From: an uncultured Actinomycetes bacterium
GTDB lineage: Bacteria > Actinomycetota > Thermoleophilia > Gaiellales > F1-60-MAGs149
Assembly (NCBI GenBank): GCA_903960645.1
Contig: CAJCBN010000345.1
Location: 1 to 11,066 of the forward strand
Length of the DNA: 11,066 bases
Reading direction: 5' to 3'
Shown here: positions 1 through 5,760 of the stretch, piece by piece
How the letters are laid out: the number at the start of each line of letters is the position of its first letter
How positions within the stretch are numbered: position 1 is the stretch's first letter
Notes under the pieces: model-generated
What the model was told of the DNA's origin: nothing
Databases searched by the model: none
What the model saw: only the letters and a program-made list of their open reading frames with translations
Translations under genes and position numbers: made by a program

Positions 1-39
1 ACCGGTCTGCTCGACGTCCGCCGGGTGATGGGAGTCTGA
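1..39 (+). CDS. 3' end of upstream gene, probably SufS cysteine desulfurase (partial)
   Basis: Only the last 12 codons are present. They read TGLLDVRRVMGV and end in TGA at 37-39. The stop lies one base before the GTG of sufU, so the two genes are almost certainly cotranscribed. In Gram-positive SUF clusters sufS commonly sits directly upstream of sufU, and the short hydrophobic/basic tail is compatible with the end of a SufS-type cysteine desulfurase. Twelve residues cannot prove this; the identity is inferred from position. Confidence 0.45.
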   Translation, partial: TGLLDVRRVMGV

Positions 40-40
40 C

Positions 41-466
41 GTGGACGACGAGCTCTACCGCGAGAACCTGCTCGACCACTACCGCCATCCGCGCAATCAC
101 GGCACGCTCGAGCACCCCGACTGCGAGGCGGAGGGCAAGAACCCGCTCTGCGGCGATGAGGTCGAGCTCGACGTGGCCGTCGTCGACGGGCGCATCAGCG
201 CGATCCGCTTCGTCGGCAACGGCTGTGCCGTCTCGCAGGCGGCGATGTCGATGCTGACGGAGCTCGTGGAGGGACTGCCCGTCGACGAGGCCGCGGCCCT
301 GCCCTCGCAGGCGATCATCGACGAGCTCGGCATTCCCCTGTCGGCGATGCGCGTCAAGTGCGCGGTGCTCGGTCTGGGCACGCTCAAGGTGGCGCTGCAC
401 CGCGGCGTCGGCACGCCGTTGCCGCCCGAGTGGGGCGCCGATGGAGACGAGCTCGTCTGGGGCTGA
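41..466 (+). CDS. sufU: SufU-type Fe-S cluster assembly scaffold / sulfur-transfer protein
   Basis: This 141-aa cytosolic protein belongs to the SufU branch of the IscU/NifU-N family. SufU accepts persulfide sulfur from SufS for Fe-S cluster assembly by the SUF system. The three family cysteines are visible: C37 in NPLCGD (with the conserved Asp at 39), C62 in GNGCAVS and C107 in RVKCAVLGLGTLK. The N-terminal LYRENLLDHYRHPRN is the usual family opening. Length is normal. The insertion between the second and third cysteines fits SufU rather than IscU, and the IscU LPPVK motif is absent. Translation starts at GTG 41, with a GGGAG ribosome site at 30-34 (6-nt spacer) inside the end of the preceding gene, which suggests coupling to it. 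Confidence 0.93.
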   Translation: MDDELYRENLLDHYRHPRNHGTLEHPDCEAEGKNPLCGDEVELDVAVVDGRISAIRFVGNGCAVSQAAMSMLTELVEGLPVDEAAALPSQAIIDELGIPLSAMRVKCAVLGLGTLKVALHRGVGTPLPPEWGADGDELVWG

Positions 467-487
467 GTCGTGGCGCCGGAGCCGGCA

Positions 488-522
488 AATGCGACAAAGG
501 GGTCAGACCCTTTCGTCGCATT
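488..522. repeat. Imperfect palindrome between convergent genes (REP-like or bidirectional terminator)
   Basis: An outer 8-bp perfect arm, AATGCGAC (488-495) with GTCGCATT (515-522), encloses a second arm, AAAGGG (496-501) with CCCTTT (508-513), leaving one bulged C and a GTCAGA loop. The element lies 21 bases after the sufU stop and 9 bases before the stop of the convergent PucR gene. It has no clear U-run on either strand. The GGGGTCAGACCC-type core in an AT-flanked palindrome resembles dispersed REP-like intergenic elements, but copy number cannot be judged from one window. It could also act as a two-way terminator. Confidence 0.6.
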
Positions 523-531
523 CCTTGCCCA

Positions 532-1539
532 CTAGCGGGCGGGCACCTCACCCAGCAGACGGGCACCGCGGATCGCCAGCTCGAGGCGGAAGCGATCATC
601 GGAGTGCTGGAGGTCCAGTGACGTCAACTTGGCGATGCGCGCCAGCCGGTAGCGCACGGTCCGCTCGTGGACGGCGAGTGCGCGCGCCGTGGCGGCGACG
701 CTGAGGCCCTCCTGCAGCCACACGGCCGCCGTCTCGACGTACTGCGGCCCGCCGTTGCGGGTGGAGCGCAGGGGCGTCAGCGTCGCGTCGACGAGCTCTC
801 GGAGCGTCGACTGATCCTGGGTGATCAGCGCCTCGGGCAGCACGTCGCCGTACGGCACGATCCCCTGCAGACCGAGCCGGCGGGCCATGCTCAGCGCCCG
901 CTTGGCGTCGGCGTACGAGTTGCGGAGGCCGGGGATGCCGAGCCCGGGTCGGCCGAGGCCGGCGGTCTCGGGGCCGCGTGGCACGCGCCCGCTGATGATC
1001 GCGACGATGCGCCCGCGCTGCGGGACAGCCAGGGCGCCGGCGTCGTGCAAGCGCTCCAGGACCGTCTCGCTGACCTCGCCGACGAGCAGGACGCTGCGGC
1101 GGCCGCTGAGCTCCACGCCGAGCTGCGTCGCGAGCTCCTGCACCTGCTCCGGCGACTGGTCGGACAGCAGCGCCTCGACGAGTAGCCCGCGCCGACGCTC
1201 CTCGCGGCGGATCGCCTCGGCCTGGCCGTCCGCGTAGCCCGTGCAGAGCGCGGCCGCGCCGGCGCTGATCAGCCGCAGGTGCGCGGCTGCGTCGCTGCTC
1301 TCGGGGTGCGTTGCGCTACCCACGGCAAGCCAGGTTGTGACGACGGTGGCCAGCGGGATGCCCGCCTCGCGTGCGCGACCGGCGGCCGCGGCGAGGCGGG
1401 TTCGGGCCGGGGCGGGCAGGCGCTCGCCCGGACGGGACAGCACCTGCAGCCACAGATCGACGTCGAGCGCGACCGCCTTGGCATCGGGGATCTGCGCGAG
1501 GATCGACGCGCGCGCTGCGCTTGGCGGGTTCTCGGCCAC
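532..1539 (-). CDS. PucR/CdaR-family transcriptional regulator
   Basis: This is a 335-aa cytosolic DNA-binding protein. The C-terminus, about residues 278-330, is a PucR-type helix-turn-helix (LSVAATARALAVHERTVRYR, then LARIAKLTSLDL), the signature of HTH_30. Residues about 145-235 have the fold pattern of the degenerate GGDEF-like domain of CdaR regulators, including the SYADAKRAL segment. Residues 1-140 are a helical Ala/Arg-rich region without a ligand domain I can name, so the signal is unknown. The start is GTG at 1539-1537; a TAACGT -10-like hexamer lies exactly 6 bases upstream, suggesting a leaderless message. It follows the membrane protein gene by 32 bases on the same strand and may be cotranscribed as well. 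The family includes regulators of purine, sugar-acid and amino-acid catabolism, but the target here cannot be told. Confidence 0.85.
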   Translation of the reverse strand: MAENPPSAARASILAQIPDAKAVALDVDLWLQVLSRPGERLPAPARTRLAAAAGRAREAGIPLATVVTTWLAVGSATHPESSDAAAHLRLISAGAAALCTGYADGQAEAIRREERRRGLLVEALLSDQSPEQVQELATQLGVELSGRRSVLLVGEVSETVLERLHDAGALAVPQRGRIVAIISGRVPRGPETAGLGRPGLGIPGLRNSYADAKRALSMARRLGLQGIVPYGDVLPEALITQDQSTLRELVDATLTPLRSTRNGGPQYVETAAVWLQEGLSVAATARALAVHERTVRYRLARIAKLTSLDLQHSDDRFRLELAIRGARLLGEVPAR

Positions 1540-1545
1540 GGCGGA

Positions 1546-1575
1546 ACGTTACCGGTTTCCGGCAAGGTACGTCAG
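1546..1575 (-). promoter_or_regulatory. Putative promoter of the PucR-family gene (leaderless arrangement)
   Basis: On the - strand a TAACGT hexamer (1551-1546) is followed by exactly six bases and then the GTG start at 1539, which would put +1 on the start codon. A CTGACG sequence (1575-1570), four of six matches to TTGACA, lies 18 bp upstream and overlaps the stop codon of the membrane protein gene. The spacing is the evidence; the match alone is weak. Confidence 0.4.
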
Positions 1576-3263
1576 GCGCCGGCGACCTGCGCGCGGACCT
1601 GCGCCGCGTCGAAGCGCCAGCGGACGACGCCGCCGACCTCCGAGCGCCGCCCGCCCGCCTCGCGCAGGAACTGCGCCCACGGACCGGGGAAGCGCGCGTC
1701 GACGAGCACCCACGTCGTGCCGGTGAACGCGAGGTAGCGCAGCAGCTCCTGGCGCGGGTTGGCCGGCAACTCGTCGCGGTAGAAGCCGTAGACGACGGGG
1801 TAGGGCACGTACCCCGCAGGGACTGCCGCGGCGCTGTAGCCCCCCGCCATCCGGTAGCGCATGCGGTCGAGCGCCTGCCAGTACATGCCGTTGCCGCGGA
1901 AGGAGTACGGCAGGATCAGCACCACCGCGTCGTCGGGGATGTCCGCGGTGGCGGTGCCGTCGGTGATGCCCGACGGCGTCTGCAGGTCCGTGCGCCAGAG
2001 GTCGGCACGGGGCGTCGGCAGCAGGCAGGCCAGCGCGATCACGGCGATGCCGAGCCGCAGGAGGAACGCGCCGGGCCGGTCGCGCCTGCGGCGCGCCACG
2101 AACAGCGCGGCCAGCACGGCGATGCCGAGCCACGCGTATACGACGATCCGGGTCGGCAGGGCGAGGCGGATCAACGGCAGCCGACTCAGCAGGTCCCAGG
2201 GCATGAGCCAGTGCGCGACGCCGCCGTAGGTCAGCCGTGCGCCGAGCGCCAGCACGAGCGAGCAGGCGATGCCGATGACCACGACCCAGACCCAGCGCTC
2301 GCGCCGCCAGCGGATCAGCCCGCCGAGGGCCACGAGCAGCAGGAGCGGTCCGACGTAGCCGAGCTGCTCGGTCAGGTTGCCGGCGAAGCGGAGCGAGTCG
2401 GCCTGGAAGCGTGCGCCGCCGATCCAGGTGATCGCGGTCGGGACGAAGAGGTTATGGACGTCGAGGGGGTACAGCTCGGGGCGGATGCGCCGGTCGATCG
2501 GGTTGGGGTGGAGCAGGGCGGCGATCAGCAGCGGTGATACGAGCACGAGGGCCAGCGCGTAGCCGCCGGCGATCCACGGCAGCGCGCGCACGATTCGTCC
2601 GCGCAGATCGGCGGGCCCGAGCGCCAGCGCCGCCGCCAACGTCAGGCCGCCGACCAGTGTCGCCGTGGCCGCGACCTCGGTGAAGGTGAGGAACTGCATC
2701 GCGATCAACGCGGCGAGCGCCAGCAGCCCGCGCCGTGGCCGCAGCGACCCCTCGATCAGGCGGATGACGACCAGCACGATCAGGGGCAGGGCCCAGACCA
2801 GCGCGAGGTTGACGTGGTTGAGGGTCTGCCCCAGCAGGTACGACGAGAACCCGAAGGCCCAGCCGCCGACCAGCGCGGCCACGAGATCGCGGGTCAGGTG
2901 GCGGCAGAGCAGGTACGCCGACCACGCGGCCAGCGCGGGTGCGGCGATCGCCAGCAGGTTGTACGAGGCGAGCGGCCCCGCCAGCTCGGTCAGCGGTGCG
3001 AGCAGCAGCGCGGGGCCCGGGATCGTGGTCGCCCAGGCCAGGTTGAAGCCCATCGGCGCATCGATGCGGTCGGTCAGAAACGGCGCCTGGTTCCCGGCCA
3101 GCGTCTCCACCCAGTGAACGAGCGACCAGGCGAAGAAGCCCTGATCGGCGCCGAAGCTGCCGACCACGGCATCGTCGCGGTCGCGGAGCCAGAAGCGGCC
3201 GATCAGTACGGTCGACGCGGCTGCGTAGCCGAGCAGCACCCAGAGCGGCTCGAGGCGACGCAT
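1572..3263 (-). CDS. Polytopic membrane protein, GT-C glycosyltransferase-like, function unknown
   Basis: This 563-aa integral membrane protein has about ten or more hydrophobic segments, starting at residues 7-22 and ending near 410, followed by a soluble C-terminal domain of about 150 residues. The first external loop carries an Asp-containing motif (GADQGFFAWSLVHWVETL, D40), and LNHVNL (H150) lies in a later loop. An acidic residue early in the first loop plus an extracytoplasmic C-terminal domain is the layout of GT-C lipid-linked-sugar glycosyltransferases and YfhO-like proteins. The tail, with VLILPYSFRGNGMYWQAL and a MAGGYSAAAVPAGY stretch, resembles uncharacterised actinobacterial members. 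No catalytic assignment is possible. The ATG at 3263 is chosen because a TAGACT -10-like box lies 7 bases upstream and no Shine-Dalgarno is visible. Its promoter region abuts the terminator at 3279-3317. The PucR regulator follows. Confidence 0.65.
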   Translation of the reverse strand: MRRLEPLWVLLGYAAASTVLIGRFWLRDRDDAVVGSFGADQGFFAWSLVHWVETLAGNQAPFLTDRIDAPMGFNLAWATTIPGPALLLAPLTELAGPLASYNLLAIAAPALAAWSAYLLCRHLTRDLVAALVGGWAFGFSSYLLGQTLNHVNLALVWALPLIVLVVIRLIEGSLRPRRGLLALAALIAMQFLTFTEVAATATLVGGLTLAAALALGPADLRGRIVRALPWIAGGYALALVLVSPLLIAALLHPNPIDRRIRPELYPLDVHNLFVPTAITWIGGARFQADSLRFAGNLTEQLGYVGPLLLLVALGGLIRWRRERWVWVVVIGIACSLVLALGARLTYGGVAHWLMPWDLLSRLPLIRLALPTRIVVYAWLGIAVLAALFVARRRRDRPGAFLLRLGIAVIALACLLPTPRADLWRTDLQTPSGITDGTATADIPDDAVVLILPYSFRGNGMYWQALDRMRYRMAGGYSAAAVPAGYVPYPVVYGFYRDELPANPRQELLRYLAFTGTTWVLVDARFPGPWAQFLREAGGRRSEVGGVVRWRFDAAQVRAQVAGA

Positions 3264-3270
3264 ACCCGAG

Positions 3271-3276
3271 AGTCTA
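3271..3276 (-). promoter_or_regulatory. Putative -10 box of the membrane protein gene
   Basis: TAGACT on the - strand fits TAnnnT and ends 7 bases before the ATG at 3263, so +1 would fall on or next to the start codon. No convincing -35 is seen: the region where it would lie is occupied by the terminator stem. The box is two bases beyond the terminator U-run. Confidence 0.35.
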
Positions 3277-3278
3277 TG

Positions 3279-3317
3279 AAAAAAGCAGAGAGCCGGGCGG
3301 TTTCCCGCCCGGCTCTC
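3279..3317 (-). terminator. Strong intrinsic (Rho-independent) terminator
   Basis: On the - strand a perfect 13-bp G+C-rich stem has arms 3317-3305 and 3300-3288 (GAGAGCCGGGCGG and its complement) and a 4-base loop. It is followed by TGC and then six T residues (3284-3279). It ends transcription coming from dcd or from a separate RNA gene upstream. On the + strand the stem lacks a following T-run, so direction is clear. It stops 16 bases short of the membrane protein ATG, so an attenuator role is also possible. Confidence 0.9.
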
Positions 3318-3479
3318 CGGGTCGAACGCTGGTATTACGCAAGCGCGCTGCGGCCTCTCAGCCGCTGCCCCAACGCGGGCTAGGCGATTCCCTGTCGGTC
3401 CAGGGGCGCACCCTTACGTGCGTCGACCTCCACTTGCCGTGCAGTTGCTATTCAGAACGGACCACCTCCCTTCCGCGGT
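3279..3479 (-). ncRNA. Candidate structured small RNA (about 200 nt) or leader / dcd 3' UTR
   Basis: This stretch has no credible coding frame but has the outline of an RNA gene on the - strand. A possible promoter (TGGAGA, 17 bp, TACCTT at 3491-3486) predicts a start near 3479, and the intrinsic terminator defines the 3' end. Internal stems include CGCAC/GTGCG (3422-3418 with 3411-3407) and GCGGC/GCCGC (3365-3361 with 3354-3350), the latter extendable past an A-A mismatch. Length fits RNAs such as 6S, but I could not build the long closing stem 6S requires and do not recognise a family. It could equally be the 3' UTR of dcd, or a leader of the membrane protein gene. It is not a tRNA: a TTCGA-like stretch has no T-arm. 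Confidence 0.45.
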
Positions 3480-3485
3480 GACGTG

Positions 3486-3514
3486 AAGGTATCACCCGGC
3501 GCTGGCGATCTCCA
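3486..3514 (-). promoter_or_regulatory. Possible promoter of the candidate RNA
   Basis: On the - strand TGGAGA (3514-3509; four of six matches to TTGACA) is followed by a 17-bp spacer and TACCTT (3491-3486; fits TAnnnT). It lies just after the dcd stop codon. The match is modest and could be chance; it matters because it frames a 200-nt transcript with the terminator. Confidence 0.3.
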
Positions 3515-3527
3515 CTCGGGATTTCCG

Positions 3528-4091
3528 TTACGGGAAGTTCTTCCAGTACGCACTCGGCGTGGGTCCGACCTGGCCCTGGTACTTCGAGCCCAGCGCGCCC
3601 GACCCGTACGGCCGCTCAGCCGGCTGGTCGAGGTTCATGAAGGACATCTGGCCGACCTTCATGTCGGGGTAGAGCGTGATCGGCAGGTTCGCGACGTTGG
3701 TGAGCTCGAGCGTGACGTGGCCGTCGAAGCCCGGGTCGATGAAGCCCGCGGTCGAGTGGACCTGCAGGCCGAGGCGCCCGAGCGAGCTCTTGCCCTCGAG
3801 CCGCGACACGATGTCGTCGCCGAGCGTGACGCGCTCGAGCGTGGCGCCCAGCACGAACTCGCCGGGGTGCAGGATGAACGGGCCGCCGTCGGTGATCTCG
3901 ATCAGCTCGGTCAGCTCGGCCTGCTCCTGCTTCACGTCGATGTGGCCGTAGCGGCTGTTGCGGAACACGCGGAAGCGACGATCGCAGCGGACGTCGATCG
4001 ACGCGGGCTGGATGAGCGCCTCGTCGAAGGGATCGAGGCGGATGCGACCGGCCTCGATCGCCGTGCGGATGCCGCGGTCGGACAGAACCAT
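3528..4091 (-). CDS. dcd: dCTP deaminase (possibly bifunctional DCD-DUT type)
   Basis: This 187-aa cytosolic nucleotide enzyme deaminates dCTP to dUTP; some actinobacterial homologues, such as that of M. tuberculosis, also hydrolyse the product to dUMP for thymidylate synthesis. Family motifs are complete: QPASIDVR (28-35), HPGEFVLG (75-82), the triphosphate-binding GKSSLGRLG (100-108), and HSTAGFIDPGF then GHVTLEL (112-130), with the catalytic Glu at E129, and a C-terminal YQGQVGPTPS lid (171-180). Length is typical. I start it at ATG 4091 (MVLSDRGIR), the family's normal N-terminus; an in-frame upstream ATG at 4172 would add 27 Arg/Pro-rich residues that no family member has and would run into the divergent gene. 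It is transcribed divergently from the pseudokinase gene, with 64 bases between them. Confidence 0.95.
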   Translation of the reverse strand: MVLSDRGIRTAIEAGRIRLDPFDEALIQPASIDVRCDRRFRVFRNSRYGHIDVKQEQAELTELIEITDGGPFILHPGEFVLGATLERVTLGDDIVSRLEGKSSLGRLGLQVHSTAGFIDPGFDGHVTLELTNVANLPITLYPDMKVGQMSFMNLDQPAERPYGSGALGSKYQGQVGPTPSAYWKNFP

Positions 4092-4143
4092 TGGGGCGCA
4101 GCATGGCAGGCGCGGGGGACGTGCGGGGCGGCGATGGGACGGG

Positions 4144-4149
4144 TACGCT
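4144..4149 (+). promoter_or_regulatory. Putative -10 box of the pseudokinase gene (leaderless arrangement)
   Basis: TACGCT fits TAnnnT and is followed by exactly six bases before the GTG at 4156, so the predicted +1 is the first base of the start codon. There is no Shine-Dalgarno sequence in between and no recognisable -35. The same geometry occurs before the PucR-family gene. Confidence 0.45.
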
Positions 4150-4155
4150 GCGTGC

Positions 4156-5622
4156 GTGAGCACCCGGGTCATCGCGCGGCGCTACACGTTGGAGGTGCCG
4201 GAGGCCGCTCGGCCGGGCAGCACCGTCTGGCGGGGGCGCGACTCGACGAACGGTGCAGCCGTCGTCGTGACCCTGCTCGACGAGCACCCCGCGGCCGCCG
4301 CAACCCTCGCCGCCCTGGCCGCGATTCGTCATCCGGCGCTCCCCGTCGTGCTCGATCACGGCACCGACGGCATCACCCACTACGTCATCACCCCCCAGCG
4401 CTCGGGGCGGACCGTGCAGGCCCGGCTCGCGACTGAGGGGCCGCTCCCGGCCGAGGAGGCCGCCGAGTTCGCGGCGGAGGTGGCAGATGCACTGGCGGCC
4501 CTGCACGCCCGCGGGCTGGTGCAGGGACGGCTCGGGCTCGGGACGATCGTGCGGGACGAGGGCGGCCCGCTGCGACTCGAGGACTGCGCGACGGCGGCGC
4601 TCGCCCGCCCCGCCGACCAGCCCGATGACGACGTCCGCCAGCTCGCCGGGCTGCTCCGTGAGTTGCTCGGCCTCGCACCCGACGCCAACCCGCTCGAGGC
4701 TGCTGGCGTGCCGCCGCGGCTCGCGGGTCTCCTCCAGAGCCTGTCCTCCTTCACTCCGCCACCGGCCGCCGACGCGCGTGACGTCCTGCGGCGGCTCGCC
4801 CGCGAGCAGTCGTCCGCGGAGTGGGAGCCGTTCCCGGCCGCCGCCGCCACCGTCGCGGATCCGGCCGCGCCGGCGCCCGCCCGGCGCAACCGGGGCCTGA
4901 AACTCCTCGTCGGCCTGCTCGCCCTCGGCGTGCTCGTGCTCGGCGCGATCGTGGTCGCCGACGTCGTCGATCGCCGCGATGCCGACCGGCGCGCAGCGGC
5001 GGCAACCGCACTGCCGGGGCCGATCACGACCGTGCCACCGACCGGCGCCGATGACGGCGACTTCACCCTGCCCACCGTCGTGCCGACGGAGACCGTGGTC
5101 ACCACGGTGGAGACGGCCGAGACCACGACGACGCCGGCGCCCGTCGGCCCGAGCCGCACGCCGAAGCCGCTGCGGATCGCCTCCATCACGCCGCTCGACC
5201 CGGCGGGCGACAACCGAGAGAACGACGCGCAGGCGCGCCTTGCGATCGACGGCTCGCCGCAGACCGGGTGGACGACGGAGCTCTACAAGCCGGGCGCGAT
5301 CGAATCGAAGTACGGCATCGGCCTTCACCTCCGACTCGCAGTGCCGAGCCGCGTGCGGCGCGTCACCTTGGCCAGCGCCCCCGTCGGCGCCACGGTCGTG
5401 ATCTACGGCATCCGCGGTCCGGTGCCGGCCCGCGCGCCGCGCGACTGGACGCTGCTGGCCGACGCCAAGGAGCTGGCTCGGCCGCTGACGGTGATCCCGA
5501 TCCGCCGCACCGCGCCCCTGACCGACGTTCTGATCTGGATCACCGGTCTGCCGCCCGTCAAGGGTGGCCACGCGGTGACGTTCAAGGAGATCCGGCTGAT
5601 CGGGGTGCCAACCGGCGCCTGA
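4156..5622 (+). CDS. Membrane-anchored pseudokinase with extracellular discoidin-like domain (MviN C-terminal-module-like)
   Basis: This 488-aa single-pass protein has a cytosolic kinase-fold domain (about 8-215), a TM helix (about 248-270), a Thr/Pro-rich spacer (about 290-337) and an extracellular jelly-roll domain of discoidin/F5-8C type (about 340-488; DPAGDNRENDAQARLAIDG, GWTTELY, GIGLHLRL, VLIWITGL). The kinase core is degenerate: the VAIK Lys is replaced (VVVTLL), HRDxKxxN reads VQGRLGLGTI, and DFG reads EDC. It should therefore not phosphorylate anything. The order pseudokinase-TM-sugar-binding-like domain matches the C-terminal part of mycobacterial MviN (Rv3910), there fused to the lipid II flippase and controlled by PknB and FhaA; here it stands alone. 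GTG 4156 is chosen because upstream codons overlap dcd antisense and a -10 box is spaced for a leaderless start. It converges on the rodA-pbpA-pknB-ddl operon. Confidence 0.8.
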   Translation: MSTRVIARRYTLEVPEAARPGSTVWRGRDSTNGAAVVVTLLDEHPAAAATLAALAAIRHPALPVVLDHGTDGITHYVITPQRSGRTVQARLATEGPLPAEEAAEFAAEVADALAALHARGLVQGRLGLGTIVRDEGGPLRLEDCATAALARPADQPDDDVRQLAGLLRELLGLAPDANPLEAAGVPPRLAGLLQSLSSFTPPPAADARDVLRRLAREQSSAEWEPFPAAAATVADPAAPAPARRNRGLKLLVGLLALGVLVLGAIVVADVVDRRDADRRAAAATALPGPITTVPPTGADDGDFTLPTVVPTETVVTTVETAETTTTPAPVGPSRTPKPLRIASITPLDPAGDNRENDAQARLAIDGSPQTGWTTELYKPGAIESKYGIGLHLRLAVPSRVRRVTLASAPVGATVVIYGIRGPVPARAPRDWTLLADAKELARPLTVIPIRRTAPLTDVLIWITGLPPVKGGHAVTFKEIRLIGVPTGA

Positions 5623-5654
5623 GTGCAGATCTGGATCCGGATCCAAATCTGCAC
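5623..5654. repeat. Near-perfect 32-bp inverted repeat abutting the pseudokinase stop codon
   Basis: GTGCAGATCTGGATCC (5623-5638) and GGATCCAAATCTGCAC (5639-5654) are reverse complements at 15 of 16 positions, with no spacer. It starts at the base after the TGA. As - strand RNA the single mismatch becomes a U-G wobble. Its right half, 5633-5654, is a diverged copy (three differences in 22) of the repeat that follows. Confidence 0.85.
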
Positions 5655-5728
5655 AAAACCGGCATTTTTGGATCCGGATCCAGATTCGCACAAAACCGGC
5701 ATTTTTGGATCCGGATCCAGATTCGCAC
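5655..5728. repeat. Two perfect 37-bp tandem repeats containing a GGATCCGGATCC palindrome
   Basis: Positions 5655-5691 and 5692-5728 are identical over 37 bases. Each unit is AAAACCGGCATTTTT (15) plus GGATCCGGATCCAGATTCGCAC (22, written here only to show the unit's 12-bp palindromic core). With the inverted repeat at 5623-5654 this gives three GGATCCGGATCC palindromes centred near 5638, 5675 and 5712, exactly 37 bp apart. The array fills most of the junction between the convergent pseudokinase and ddl genes. It is A+T-richer than its surroundings. The length is not a multiple of three and no gene uses it, so it is non-coding. Possible roles are a dispersed genomic repeat, a two-way terminator, or a protein-binding array; none is shown. 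Confidence 0.9.
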
Positions 5729-5760
5729 CAGCCGAGCGGGGTCGGAGCGGGTGCCGGCGG

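Noticed and set aside
1371..2537. 388-codon + strand frame antisense to the PucR and membrane protein genes
   Set aside because: Its composition is a G+C-driven Arg/Ala/Gly mix with no domain, opposite to genes with clear family or membrane-helix signatures.
3318..3345. tRNA suggested by a GTTCGAC stretch on the - strand
   Set aside because: The flanking bases cannot form a T-stem and there is no acceptor or anticodon arm.
3279..3479. Definite 6S RNA
   Set aside because: Size fits, but the 5' and 3' parts show no long complementarity to form the closing stem, so the name is not supported.
3958..4155. Longer N-terminus for the pseudokinase
   Set aside because: The extra 66 codons are antisense to conserved dcd sequence and would lie upstream of the likely promoter; GTG 4156 fits the domain start.
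4092..4172. Longer start for dcd (27 extra residues)
   Set aside because: The added residues are unlike any Dcd N-terminus and would overlap the divergent gene; MVLSDR at 4091 is the family start.
3616..5691. Long 691-codon open frame on the - strand across dcd and the pseudokinase gene
   Set aside because: It is low-complexity Arg/Gly/Pro-rich, runs antisense to a well-supported gene and out of frame with dcd, and starts inside the repeat array. Such frames are common at this G+C content.
5623..5728. Short CRISPR-like array (22-bp repeat, 15-bp spacers)
   Set aside because: The would-be spacers are identical to each other, only two to three units exist, and no cas gene is near. It is a tandem repeat of 37-bp units.
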